From Notolepis coatsorum (taxonomy: Eukaryota > Chordata > Actinopteri > Aulopiformes > Paralepididae), in contig OZ020587.1 of NCBI GenBank assembly GCA_963971535.1, forward strand, positions 160,469,856 through 160,533,855: 64,000 bases of DNA. Reading direction: 5' to 3'. Below are positions 1 to 10,317 of this stretch, one piece after another. The first letter of the stretch is position 1. Every line of letters starts with the position of its first letter. Made by a program: the position numbers and the translations under genes. Under the pieces are notes generated by a model. It searched no databases, was not told the origin of the DNA, and was given only the letters and a program-made list of their open reading frames with translations.

Positions 1-1885
1 AGACACATAATAAACCTCTCTATAAAACAGGGACACGTCCCCAAGGACTTCAAAATTGCGAGAGTGACCCCTCTGCACAAAAAGGGCAGCAAATTAGACC
101 CAGGCAACTACCGTCCTGTTTCTATTCTTACCTCCATCTCGAAAGTCATGGAGAAAATAGTCTACGAACAGGTCGAAAAGTACCTGGCGGAAAAAAATCT
201 AATCTACGAATTCCAATCTGGCTTCAGAACGTCCCACTCCACTGACACATGCCTCCTCTATTTGAACGACCACATCAAACAAGAGGTGGACACGGGCAAA
301 TACTGCGGCATGGTCATGCTGGACCTACAAAAGGCCTTCGACACTGTCAATCACTCCATTCTGATTGACAAGCTAAAAGCAATTGGTCTTGATAGCTTAT
401 CAGTGAGCTGGATGCAATCCTACCTGGAGGGGAGAGAACAGATGGTAGAGGTAAACGCTACTCTATCCCCCCCCCTCACAGTGAGCTGTGGTGTTCCACA
501 AGGAAGCATACTAGGACCGCTACTCTTCCTAATTTATGCAAATGACATGTCGTCAGCCTGTGACTGCAACTTGTTCCTGTTTGCGGACGACTCAGCCCTG
601 CTGGTCTCTGACAAGAACAAGTTGCAGGTTGAAAAAACCCTCAGCTCGGAACTAGGAAAAATCTGCATATGGCTTGCTGATAACAAACTATCATTACACA
701 TGGGCAAAACAGAGTCCATTCTCTTCGGTTCAAATAACAAACTCAGCAAGACCGACGGCTTCTCAGTTGCAGTGGGTGACTATATTGTCACAAGGAAAGA
801 CGAAATTACCTACCTGGGTTCCATCCTAGAGGCAAATCTTTCCTGTGACAAAATGGCATCCAATGTAATAAAAAAAGTCAACCAACGAACTAGATTCTTG
901 TACCGGATCTCCTCTCTGGTAAACAAGAATACCCTGAAGACTCTGGCAGGAGCACTCATTCAAGGGTACTACGACTATGCGTGCACCTCATGGTACCAAA
1001 GCACCTCAAAGGTGCTAAAAACAAAATTACAAACATCACAAAACAAACTGGTCAGACTACTACTTGACCTTACCCCCAGAACCCACCTCACCCCTGCCCA
1101 CTTTGACAACCTAGGATGGCTTAGAGTAGACGACAGAGTACAGCAACTTGCAATGGGCCTGGTCTACAAGATACACTATACGACTAAGGTACCCATGCAT
1201 GTCAAAATACTTCCCAAAGGTCAGTGAATACCACGATCACAACACCAGAGGGAGCTCCACAAATCATGTTAAACCCAGATTCGGCTCAAACAAGGGACTA
1301 AACACGTTTCGCAATTATGCCACATCAATGTGGAACGCCCTACCCAAAGCTGTAAAGGAATGTGAATCACTACCCACTTTCAAAAATACTCTAAAAGAAC
1401 ACCTACGGGAGACTGCAATTCGAAACTGGCCCCTACAAATGTCCTAACCCAGTTGTACAGTAAATGACCAAGTATGGCTTTGTCAGTATTCCAATGTACA
1501 GTGTACAGTGTCGTCGTCCCCTACCCAATCCCCCCCCCCCACCTCCAATGTACAGCCCCCCCCCGCCCACCGACCCAACCCCACCCAACCTACCCAACCT
1601 CCTACAATGTACAGTCTCTACGTCAAATGTATATACACTCTTTTTCTTGACACTTTTTGTATCACAAACAGTACTGTATTTGCAAATCTGGTATGTCATA
1701 AATGTATAGATGTAGCAGTACTGTCTATCTGTATGTCGTGTGTGTCATATATGTTATGATGAATTGAAAATGGGGGACCCTGATGTAAACAAGACGAAAG
1801 TCTTTCTCTGGTCTGCATCCCCTTAACAATTGTATGTATTGAGCTGTACTGTACTGTACCCATTCTGCAATCTGTTAATAAACTT

Positions 1886-1917
<32 letters not shown>

Positions 1918-1918
1918 G
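1..1918 (+). mobile_element. L2/CR1-like LINE, copy A (5' truncated by window edge)
   Basis: This is a non-LTR retrotransposon with the reverse-transcriptase gene at the left and a 3' UTR ending in a run of ATCA repeats at about 1888-1918. The same sequence occurs reversed at 4213-6034 (copy B), which confirms that it is a repeat. The 3' UTR includes a C-rich tract near 1515-1605. An ATCA-type simple tail is usual for L2/CR1-group LINEs. The 5' part lies outside the window, so the original length cannot be judged. Confidence 0.85.
64..1447 (+). pseudogene. LINE reverse transcriptase, C-terminal part (frameshifted)
   Basis: The first reading frame (64-1227) shows reverse-transcriptase blocks in order: NYRPVSIL, FQSGFR, LDLQKAFDTVNH, the GVPQGSILGPLLF block and the catalytic FADD motif. 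The protein copies element RNA into DNA at a nicked target. The terminal region (HNTRGS, MWNALP) lies in another frame at 1148-1447, so there is a frameshift near 1195-1205. Copy B lacks about 25 bases at the same spot and reads straight into VSEYHDH, so both copies are altered there. No endonuclease domain is visible because the window begins inside the gene. Assignment to the L2/CR1/Daphne part of the Jockey superfamily rests on motif style only. Confidence 0.8.
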
Positions 1919-1938
1919 GCTCCACAACCGTGGGCACG

Positions 1939-2005
1939 AAATTGGCCCCCGTAAATGTCCAAACCCCCCCTCCCAATGTACAGGTTCCTCCCCCCCGTAT
2001 GTATA
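1939..2005 (+). repeat. Fragment of the same LINE 3' UTR
   Basis: The stretch CACGAAATTGGCCCC, followed by GTAAATGTCCAAACC and a C-run, matches the start of the LINE 3' UTR. It is closest to copy B (reverse strand, about 4605-4660). It is a second, short 3' UTR piece immediately after copy A. Confidence 0.55.
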
Positions 2006-2009
2006 TATT

Positions 2010-2330
2010 ATTATATTATATTATTAGCCCTTCAGACCTGTTCATTTCCCTTGATCCCTGCCAGATTGTCTAAGTGTCTCACCTAGCTATACAGCGTTCT
2101 GCTATCTTGATTCATCCTGCCTGTTTCTGCTATTGACCCTCCCTGTTGGATTTTGGATTTCGGACTTCTCCTCCTGCGTGCCCCCTTATTGGATTTGTTT
2201 GCTACATGGACTGATATTCTGGTATTAAACCGTTTCTGCCACATCTGAACTGTCACCGTGTCGTTGCTGCCCTCATTTACAATGATGTCAAGCATACGAA
2301 CATAATAAATACACGATAAATACAATATAC
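2010..2330 (+). other. Possible LTR 3' end, unassigned
   Basis: Pyrimidine-rich sequence with GGTATTAAACC near 2221 and CTGTCACCGTGTCGTTGC near 2250, a layout common at the 3' ends of fish gypsy LTRs. No partner LTR, primer site or target duplication was found. Treat it as a fossil at best. From 2330 to 2690 I see nothing recognisable. Confidence 0.25.
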
Positions 2331-2694
2331 AATAAGTGCAACCTTAAAAAACGTGTACAATCAATTAAAACAATTATAGATTATGGTGGAATGGTTGGCG
2401 ATCAAGGATCTGAACTGACCAAAGTATTGAGCCTCAGAGTTTGTTATATGATGTTTCCAGGTGTCAGGAGCACAGAAGCTAACAGCAGACTTCAGTGCAG
2501 AGTTCAGTTCACAAACTCTGGGTGCTTTAAGTGTGCGAGCCAGTCACTGTCACAGTCCTATATAGGGTGCTGACATTCAGTCAATATGAAGTGAAATGCG
2601 ACAGTGTTTGCTAGCCAGGGGGTTCAGTAGACACACAGTCGCACCTATTGAAAGGTGTTCAGGTTATCCACTTGATTCATGTAGCTACTGTAGG

Positions 2695-3121
2695 CTACAT
2701 TTACCCCATCAATATTCTACATTTACCCCATCAATATTCTACATTTACCCCATCAATATTCTACATTTACCCCATCAATATTCTACATTTACCCCCATCA
2801 ATATTCTACATTTACCCCATCAATATTCTACATTTACCCCATCAATATTCTACATTTACCCCCATCAATATTCTACATTTACCCCATCAATATTCTACAT
2901 TTACCCCATCAATATTCTACATTTACCCCCATCAATATTCTACATTAACCCCCATCAATATTCTACATTTACCCCATCAATATTCTACATTTACCCCATC
3001 AATATTCTACATTTACCCCCATCAATATTCTCCATTTACCCCATCAATATTCTACATTTACCCCCATCAATATTCTACATTTACCCCATAAATATTCTAC
3101 ATTTACCCCATCAATATTCTA
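2695..3121. repeat. 22-bp minisatellite, about 19 copies
   Basis: Head-to-tail units of 22 bp beginning CTACATTTACCCC and ending ATCAATATT. Units differ mainly by four or five Cs, plus a few point changes (for example ATTAACC near 2945 and CTCCATT near 3031). The long open frames here are by-products of the repeat. Confidence 0.97.
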
Positions 3122-3257
3122 GGACTACTCACATTTAGTCAATTAGTCATCGGGGGCTAATTTGACAAAGATTTTTATTTTCATGCTGAACAAGTTATTG
3201 ATAAGCATATCTCTGACATCACAATTATCTTCCCAAGTATGCTTTGGTATTTATTTA

Positions 3258-3960
3258 ATAAGATTCAGATTCAGATTCAGATTCCTTTATTTAGCCATTT
3301 GTGTAAAAAATCAGCCTGGCGGCTGAGGGGAAGAAGCTCAGTCTGTGTCGAGCTTTCACAGCCTTTGGGATCCTCAGCCTTCTCCCAGAGGGGAGCAGGG
3401 TGAAGAGGCTGTGACCGGGGTGGGATGGGTCGGCCATGATCTTCCTCGCCCTCTTCAGCGCCCTGGAGTCGTGCAGGGACCTGAGGGAGGGCAGGGGACA
3501 GCCGATCACCCTCTCCGCGGAGCGAATCACCCGCTGCAGCTTGGCAAGATCTTTTGCCGCTGCAGCGGGGAACCAGGAGATGATGGAGTGGGTGAGGATG
3601 GACTCAATGATGGCCGTGTAGAATTGGGCCATCATGGTCCTCGGCAGTTTATATTTCTTCAACTGCCGGAGGAAGAACATCCTCCCCTGGGCCTTCTTGA
3701 GCAGGCCCGTGATGTTGAGCTCCCACTTCAAATCCCGGGAGATGGTCATGCCGAGGAATCGGCATGACTCCACGGAGGTCACCTGAGTGCCTCCCAGTAT
3801 GATGGGAGGGGACAGGGCTGCTTTCTTCCTGAAGTCCACTACCATCTCCACTGTCTTTTGAGCATTGAGCTCCAGGTTGTTGCAGCTGCACCAGCTCTGC
3901 AGCCTCTCGATCTCCCTCCTATAGGCCGACTCGTTTCAGGAGTTTGACCGAGGGGTGTAG
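3258..3960 (-). pseudogene. Rex/L2-type LINE fragment, RT C-terminal region and tail
   Basis: The minus frame 3851-3291 encodes the thumb and C-terminal part of a LINE polymerase: VDFRKK, RFLGMTISRDLKWE, a FFLRQLKKYKLP block, TIISWF-like residues, SAERVIG and LLPSGRRLRIPKAVKARHR. The 3' end at 3261-3285 is a short (GAATCT)n tail read on the minus strand. It is related to, but distinct from, the LINE at 25.4-28.8 kb, which has the same blocks (FRRRQQ, FKYLGVHISEDL, LLRSGKRLR). The YADD part is missing, so the copy is 5'-truncated at about 3960. Confidence 0.8.
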
Positions 3961-3984
3961 AGACCAAGTAGATAGTAAGGAACA

Positions 3985-4212
3985 TCAGCAAATTGATTGA
4001 TTCTAAACGTTTATTATTTTTTTTTTATATCAATGTTTGGAATGAAAGCCCCCCCCCCAGATGCCTCAGGTCCCCCCAAGACGAGCACCAAACCCGGGGT
4101 GAGAGGGCCTCTTCAGCCACCTCTCTGTGGAGCTCACCTCCACCCTGTCATCACTCAGAAAGGCCCGAGTACCCACCTCTTCAGACGGGCTCTCCCCAGC
4201 GAACCCCCCCCC
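3985..4212. other. C-rich unassigned spacer
   Basis: Contains a T-run, two poly-C runs and a stretch reading (minus strand) like GESPSEEVGTRAFLSDDRVE. That peptide may be another LINE piece, but I cannot name it. Confidence 0.3.
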
Positions 4213-4770
4213 CCCCCACCTTTATTTAACAGATTGCAGAATGGGTACAATACAGTACGGCTCAATACATACAATTGTTAAGGGGATGCAGACCAGAGAA
4301 AGACGTTTGTCTTGTTTACATCAGGGTCCCCCATTTTCAATTCATAGTGATATTTATGACATACACAACATACATGACATCATGACATTTATGGCATAGG
4401 GACATACGTGACATACAGGTATATAGTACTGTTACATTTGTGACATACATGATATGCAAATATACAGTACTGTTACCCATAGATCCTGACAGAGTATATA
4501 CATATGAGGAGGAGACTGTACATTAGGAGGGGGTGGGTGGGTGGGAGAGAAATATACATACGGTGGGGAGTGAATATATACATATGGTGGGGAGGAGACT
4601 GTCTAGGAGGGGGTGGGGGGGTTTGGACATTTACGGTGGCCAGTTTCGAATTGCAGCCTCCCGTAGGTGCTCTTTTAGAGTGGTTTTGAATGTGGGTAGG
4701 GATTCACATTCCTTTACAGCTTTTGGTAGGGCGTTCCACATTGATGTGGCATAATTGCGAAACGTGTTTA

Positions 4771-5041
4771 TGTAACGGGTGTCCGTGAGTATATCCACAG
4801 TCACAGAAACAGGTGTGTTGAGAACTTAAGTGACTGTGGCAGTAAGCGGGCTGGGAAGTTAAACTCACTTCCTCATAACAGGGTTAATAGACACATAGGT
4901 ACGGTACTTAGGGGTGGATTCACTTTTTAGTGCAGCGGTCTATGTCGTCGCCCGCGGAGCGGGAGCCCCCTGTTCGACTCCCCCTCGGGACATCAGCCTT
5001 TAATATACACAACGCAGAGGAGTCCGAACCGATCTGTCACA
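4771..5041 (+). repeat. LTR 1 of the TRIM-like element
   Basis: 271 bp, TG...CA ends. It contains a tRNA-like A box (TAGTGCAGCGG, 4928-4938) and B-box-like TGTTCGACTCC (4971-4981). Confidence 0.85.
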
Positions 5042-5042
5042 G

Positions 5043-5060
5043 TGGTGCCGTGACCCGGAT
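5043..5060 (+). promoter_or_regulatory. Primer binding site, tRNA-His-like
   Basis: TGGTGCCGTGACCCGGAT begins two bases after LTR1 ends. From memory of the vertebrate tRNA-His 3' end (including CCA), 17 of 18 positions are complementary. Priming by a host tRNA is the usual start of minus-strand synthesis in LTR elements. Confidence 0.8.
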
Positions 5061-5092
5061 GTCCTGAGGTGACGTGAGTTTAGGGAGGTGAG

Positions 5093-5333
5093 TGTAACGG
5101 GTGTCCGTGAGTATATCCACAGTCACAGAAACAGGTGTGTTGAGAAGTGATTGTGGCAGTAAGCGGGCTGGGAAGTTAAACTCACTTCCTCATAACAGGG
5201 TTAATAGACGCATAGGTAGGTACTTAGGGGTGGATTCACTTCTTAGTGCAGCGGTCTATGTCGTCGCCCGCGGAGCGGGAGCCCCCTGTTCGACTCCCCC
5301 TCGGGACAGAGGAGTCCGAACCGATCTGTCACA
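5093..5333 (+). repeat. LTR 2 of the TRIM-like element
   Basis: 241 bp, same ends as LTR1. The A-box-like motif lies at 5244-5254 and the B-box-like motif at 5287-5297, 32 bases apart. Confidence 0.85.
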
Positions 5334-6034
5334 TTTAGTCCCTTGTTTGAGCCGAATCTGGGTTTTGTGGTCGTGGTATTCACTGACCTTTGTCGTATAG
5401 TGTATTTTGTAGACCAGGCCCATTGCATGTTGCTGTACTCTGTCGTCTACTCTAAGCCTTCCTAGGTTGTCAAAGTGGGCAGGAGTGAGGTGGGTTCTAT
5501 GAGTGAGGTCAAGTAGTAGTCTGACCAGTTTGTTTTGTGATGTTTGTAATCTTGTTTTTAGCGCCTTTGAGGTGCTTTGGTACCATGAGGTGCAAGCATA
5601 GTCGTAGTACCCTTGGATGAGTGCTCCTGCCAGAGTCTTCAGGGTATTCTTGTTTACCAGAGAGGAGATCCGGTACAAGAATCGAGTTCGTTGGTTGACT
5701 TTTTTTATTACCTTGGATGCCATTTTGTCACAGGAAAGATTTGCCTCTAGGATGGACCCTAGGTATGTAATTTCATCTTTCCTTGTGACAATATTGTCAC
5801 CCACTGTAACTGAGAAGCCGTCGGTCTTGCTGAGTTTGTTATTTGATCCGAAGAGAATGGACTCTGTTTTACCCAGGTGTAATGATAGTTTGTTATCAGC
5901 GAGCCAGGTGCAGATTCTGCCGAGTTCTGAGCTGAGGGTTTTTTCAACCTGTAACTTGTTCTTGTCAGAGACCAGCAGGGCTGAGTCATCCGCGAACAAG
6001 AACAAGTTGCAGTCACAAGCTGACGACATGTCAT

Positions 6035-6590
6035 TGCCTGAGTGAGACTTCTGTTATTCCTCACGTCTTTATTAACCTAGTTTTGCTTTTCGTGTGTTTA
6101 TTCTGCTAAGTAAAGCATCTTTTTAGTGTTTATTTTTAAAAAGTGCTATACGAGTCTGATGTATTATTATATGTACATATTTAATTCGCCATTACACGGG
6201 GGCTGTAACAGCCCCCCGGCTTGGTGTAGAAATAATGACGTGTTTTAGTTTCGTACAGATGCTTTTTATTTGTCTTCTTTTTTTGCATAGCATTGAGCAT
6301 TTGAGCTCTGTAGCACTTTAGTACGTTTCTTCGTTGCACCGTGAAAACCTATTCCGCTTTTACCAAGGGGTAGGTGTGGATAGTACTCTCGATAGTTCGC
6401 TGTGTGTTTGCTCCGTCGTTCTCTACTACTAGTTTACTTCCTGCATTGGTTTTAGTCCGGGAGCCATAGCCTGATTTATAGGTGAACCTTGTTTTGTCGG
6501 TTGCAATTAATTTTTTTGCAGTTTCTTGGAGGTTGGGGGTACCTCTTCAAAATACAAGAGGGTGCTCTGTGATATCCCTTGGGCATTTTA
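6035..6590. other. No gene seen; short hairpin at 6198-6216
   Basis: AT-rich spacer without a supported ORF. The only structure noted is GGGGGCTG-TAA-CAGCCCCC, a short perfect hairpin that could be the tip of a lost inverted-repeat element. Confidence 0.4.
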
Positions 6591-6904
6591 AGATATTAAC
6601 CCCTTCATGCCCCGAAAATGCCAAAATCACACAAAAATAGAGATTTATGAAATTGCATGCTGCATATAAATTAAATGCAGCAAATTACATTCTCTAATGT
6701 TTTTTCATACAAGGGGTAATGTGAAATTAATATTAACATTAATATTAACATGTAAAATCTTCAGATATTAACCCCTTCATGCCCGAAAATGCCAAAATCA
6801 CACAGAAATAGAGATGTATGATATTGCATGCTGAATATAAATTACATGCATCAAATTACATTCTCTTAATGTTTTTTCATACAAGGGGTGATGTGAAATT
6901 AATA
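6591..6904. repeat. 172-bp tandem duplication with TTAACCCCTTCATGCC starts
   Basis: Two head-to-tail copies start at 6591 and 6763. Both start AGATATTAACCCCTTCATGCCC and share the following block up to CAAGGGGT. The motif TTAACCCCTTCATGCC resembles piggyBac-type ends. A reverse counterpart (AGTGAAAGGGTTAACC) occurs near 7961-7976, so these could bracket an old TTAA element. That link is speculative. Confidence 0.75.
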
Positions 6905-7129
6905 TAAACCCTTTCAAGCCAGGCCTGTAAAACAAATTTTGTAGCAGTTATAAGCAGCAACACACACACACTTAAGTTTGCCTTGTGTTGGTCCATTTCT
7001 TCATATATGGTGAACAAAGAATTTACAACAGGAAAAGGGGTGCAGCTCTTTCCCCCCACAAAATGTATCTAACTAAATAAAACAAGTGCACACTCACTGG
7101 TGTGAAGGACAAATCTTGCAGATGCGTTA

Positions 7130-7740
7130 CATACTGTATTAGGGTCTTGAACATCCTACCCTGAAACATGTACATCAGAACATTGTGCATGGCAAACCAT
7201 GCACTTCACAGTTGCACTTCTTCAAGGTACACAGGGCCTCACTCTTGCAGCCACACCGGATCATCTTCAGGATGTAGTCTGGGACCAGTTTTACATTTTC
7301 TGGTAGGTGGATTGGGATCAGTGCCCTGTTACAGGTGTCCTTCTTCCATCCAAATTCCTCTGGGTTCATTGCAGGTGGCAGATTCTTAATGAGATTTTGC
7401 CAGAGGTACACTTGGAATTGGTCCCTCTTCACATTTTCAATGAACGCTTCCTTTGTTGGAGGTAGAGCAGCGAGATTTGGTGAAGACATAATATGTCCTT
7501 TCCCATTTTTCTCCCCCCAGACAAGTCCTTGTGTGTGTCATGTCTGTGCTCTCTGTTATGCCATAACAGGCTGAGATATAGGCAGTGGCTTCAAGGACTT
7601 GCTGGAATGGTGCATCCACATTGCCAATGGCTGATAGGTCGTAACCAGCTTTCAGGGCTTTGATGACAGAGCCTTTTCCCAACCCATAGTACGATGCTAC
7701 ACTGCTACAGTGTCACATCCTGATATGGCATGGGCTGGTA
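7130..7740 (-). pseudogene. Unrecognised GCDT / CXC-type protein remnant
   Basis: Minus-strand pieces appear to come from one protein. Near 7735-7700 comes HAISGCDTV, then GKGSVIKALKAGYDL (7682 leftwards), then LPPTKEAF and NLPPAMNPEEFGWKKD, and finally a Cys-rich end with CGC, CNC and LPCTMF (about 7250-7175). The Cys spacing resembles a CXC (tesmin/TSO1-like) metal-binding motif. I remember similar uncharacterised proteins, often multi-copy, in fish and invertebrates, but I cannot name the family. The reading frame changes between pieces, so the copy is broken. It may be carried by a mobile element whose TTAA-type ends lie nearby (6598 and 7973). Function unknown. Confidence 0.5.
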
Positions 7741-7845
7741 AAAGGTGTTTGACAATCCCCCAGCAAGGAGAGAATGATAGTGGACATGAAGTCAACACTG
7801 GCCAAGCATAAACAAATTGTCAAACACCTTTTACCAGCCCAAGCC
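7727..7845. repeat. 30-bp inverted repeat (hairpin)
   Basis: Arms at 7727-7756 and 7816-7845 are complementary at 29 of 30 positions (core GGGCTGGTAAAAGGTGTTTG) around a 59-bp spacer. It lies at the upstream edge of the GCDT protein remnant. Confidence 0.9.
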
Positions 7846-7909
7846 AGGCACAAAGAAAGTATAAAATGTTCTCTCATTTTACAAAGAATAGTCTTTGAAC
7901 CCTTTCACA

Positions 7910-8340
7910 CGGTTACCGTCGGCAGTTTGATAGTAAAGGGTTAACCTTCTGTAGTGTGGCAGTGAAAGGGTTAACCTGCTGTTGTGTGGCAGTCAGTGGT
8001 GCGTCGGTGATTTCATACCTGGTTGCACTGTGTTTTAATGACGCCACGTGCACGCGCACTCCCGGGCATGCGCATAAATGTTCCCTTGCGTGTGCACAGA
8101 ATAAAGACAATGCCTGATTGTTTCTCTAGGAATGGAATGTAACACATTTCATTCACAAGTTTTGTGTGAATGTATCTGAGGACGTATTTGAACACACCTG
8201 ATGATGACCTGCACTATTGTTATGCAAAGTAGCCAGGCGGGTACTTGGCGAGTTGGCGCATCAGTCGAGTGCAGCGCATTCCTGTGTGCGCAGGGGCGTT
8301 TTTTTTTTTTTTTTGTTAGAAATACGCAATTTTTTAGTAA
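7910..8340. other. Unassigned, with GGGTTAACCTTCTGT motif
   Basis: Two GGGTTAACC motifs (around 7938 and 7970) with GTGTGGCAG after each. A related stretch, AAAGGGTTAACCTTCTGTG, occurs at about 24299. Both are near runs of GTGCACGCGC type, so an old shared repeat is possible. A poly-T run lies at 8299-8314. No ORF is supported. Confidence 0.35.
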
Positions 8341-8469
8341 TTAGAGATGAATACTGAAGAACTAGAATCATTAGAGGTTCTCAAAGTGAGGTCCATGTCC
8401 ATGAGAGGGATTTGGGCAGTCCCCATAGAAAATTCAAAGTTAACAGGACCAAATCATCAGTTTCTTATT

Positions 8470-8700
8470 TATTTATTTAACCTTTATTTAGCCAGATAAA
8501 ACATTGATCTGGTCCAAGAGGCCCCAACAGGAGTACAAATATACATACATATATATATATAATATATATACATATACTGTACATACATACACACATATAC
8601 ACCAATAACTAAATAAAAACACAGTTAAGAATCATACACATAAGCAAATAAACAAACAAACAAACATATGCACAGCCTATGTACAAAAGAAATAAACACT
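8470..8700. repeat. AT-rich interspersed repeat and (ATAC)n/(AT)n tract
   Basis: Starts with TTTATTTAACCTTTATTTAG, a motif I associate with common vertebrate repeat ends. A simple AT/ACAT tract follows at about 8535-8600. Confidence 0.45.
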
Positions 8701-8714
8701 TCATCTCTAGTCTT

Positions 8715-9885
8715 TACAGTTTTCTTCAATTGCATAAACACTCAAATCAAAAGTATTACACAATTATCAAAACCTTACACTCAAGGAGCAAAACATAGGC
8801 CCAGATTTGCACCCCTATAAGCACAATGTCAGCCTCACACTTTTTGCAAAACAATACACACAGTGATTTGCAAAACAATAAACACACTTGCATTACATTA
8901 GACACAGAATGTCAAATTACCACACACATGAGCCAATTGGTTAAACACAGCCATCAGATGCACAAACACACCATTGCTTAATTGTAGATACACCAACCAG
9001 GTTTAAGCACTATAAAAATGCAGCAGGTGAGTTCACCTGTCTTCAACCAAAATGGAAGGAGAGTGAAGTACTCTACACAGAGAACGTGAAAATATACAAT
9101 ACATTCACCAAACACTACACAAGACAACCAATGATGCAGACTGATACTGAAAATATACATTTTCTCCCATTTTCTCAAATCAGTCAACATGTCAACATGG
9201 AGAATCACAACAAAAAATTATCTTGCCAGATCCAGCTAGGCAAAGAGATACTGTCTAGTATTTTCTGTACTCTATTTAACAATTTTCAAAATTGTTTTTG
9301 TTTGACTGTAATTTGAACCTGTACTGGATACAGTATTTTATGTTTGTCTGATATTTGCTGAGCTTACAGTGTTATGCACGTAGTAGCATGAAAACTGGGA
9401 CATGTTTTGTTGTGATTCTCCATGTTGAAATGTTGACTGATTTGGTTATATGGAGAGACAATTTATATTTTCATCAGTCTGCATCATTGATTTGGGTATA
9501 TGGAGAGAAAATGTTTTTTTTCATCAGTCTGCATAATTGATTTGGGTATATGTAGATAAATAAATTATATTTTCATCAGTCTATAGCATTGGTCTTGTGT
9601 AGTGTTTGGTGAATTTATTGTATATTTGCACATTCTCTGCGTACTTCACTTACAGTACTCTAATCACTGAGAAGTAGAATTGCTAAATGTGTTTTATGTT
9701 AAGCACAGCAGTGTGTGTAACTGGTTCAAACAGAATTAAGTCATATGAAACGTGTGTTTCATATGGTAACAAAATGTAGTTTTTATAAATTAGTGTATGG
9801 TTTTGACAAGTGTTTAATTTAGCAAAGGATCTGAGGTGTTCTGATAATTGTGTGTGTGGTTGTGCTAATTGTGTGTTTTGAAACA
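8715..9885. mobile_element. Fold-back (long inverted repeat) element, non-autonomous
   Basis: The strongest arms are 9063-9218 and 9405-9651 in inverted orientation; both carry ATTCACCAAACACTACACAA and AGTCTGCAT-type blocks. The right arm is longer because a block of about 65 bp (TATATGGAGAGA and TTTTCATCAGTCT) is repeated three times at 9440-9585. Weaker inverted similarity reaches outward: CAAAACCTTACACT near 8770 against the reverse of AGTGTATGGTTTTG near 9790. I saw no transposase. Short frames here are not convincing. The superfamily is undetermined. Confidence 0.65.
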
Positions 9886-10317
9886 CCGGGCCCCGTTTTC
9901 AAAATCATGCTTAACACTTTGGTCGCCGGCCAGAAATCCGGAAATGACTGTGCATTGCCAGGATTCCTGGGCGATTTTAGCATATCTCATGATCTTAGCG
10001 GAGCTATTTCTATATTTTATATTATAACTATGGGGAAATGGTTTGGCTCATTTGACGACGACGAGTTGATGTACACAATGAAAAAAAACGTTTGTTTCTG
10101 CATGCCTTCGTTCGTTCACAATTACAAGTAAAAAAAAAGGTAAACACAGGTAAAAAGCCAGGTGGATTCTTTAGAAAGGGAGTTACAAGCCTTTTTATGA
10201 AGGGAGCGCCGCCCCCTGGTGCTGCTGCTTGAAACAGACGAGAAGATGGGCGGGGGGGGGGGTGATAGTTACTGAACGTGTTATAAAGCAATTTAGACTG
10301 GGATGGATGGATGGATG

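Larger units (their letters stand above)
4771..5333 (+). mobile_element. TRIM-like miniature LTR retroelement
   Basis: Two direct LTRs (4771-5041 and 5093-5333), both TGTAACGGG to CTGTCACA, enclose only 51 bp. The element is inserted in LINE copy B. The flanks read TTTA on both sides, against a single TTTA at the same place in copy A, giving a 4-bp target duplication. The interior starts with a tRNA-His-like primer site and ends purine-rich (TTTAGGGAGGTGAG) before LTR2. With no coding space, it fits the definition of a terminal-repeat retrotransposon in miniature, mobilised by another element. The two LTRs differ mainly by a short block present near 4991-5014 only in LTR1. Confidence 0.85.
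4213..6034 (-). mobile_element. L2/CR1-like LINE, copy B, split by a TRIM-like element
   Basis: Reverse-strand copy of the LINE at 1-1918. The 3' UTR lies at 4213-4770 and the RT region at 5334-6034. The RT frame (6029-5256) shows FADDSALLVSDKNKLQVEKT and YYDYACTSWYQS exactly as in copy A. It is interrupted at 4771-5333 by a small LTR element, so the LINE is the older of the two. The 5' end is truncated within the RT gene at about 6034, just after the codons for MSSACDCN. Its last in-frame residues before the interruption are fused to LTR sequence and are not real protein. Confidence 0.88.

Noticed and set aside
2596-3138. Open frames of 180 and 147 codons rich in Tyr, Pro and Ile
   Set aside because: They are produced by the 22-bp minisatellite read in several frames; no other protein character.
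4928-4990. A genuine tRNA gene
   Set aside because: A- and B-box-like motifs are present, but the T-arm and acceptor stems do not pair, and the unit lies inside an LTR. Kept only as a possible Pol III promoter.
9850-10131. 93-codon frame starting MCVVVLIV
   Set aside because: It spans the TTAA boundary at 9911 and has no domain; probably chance.
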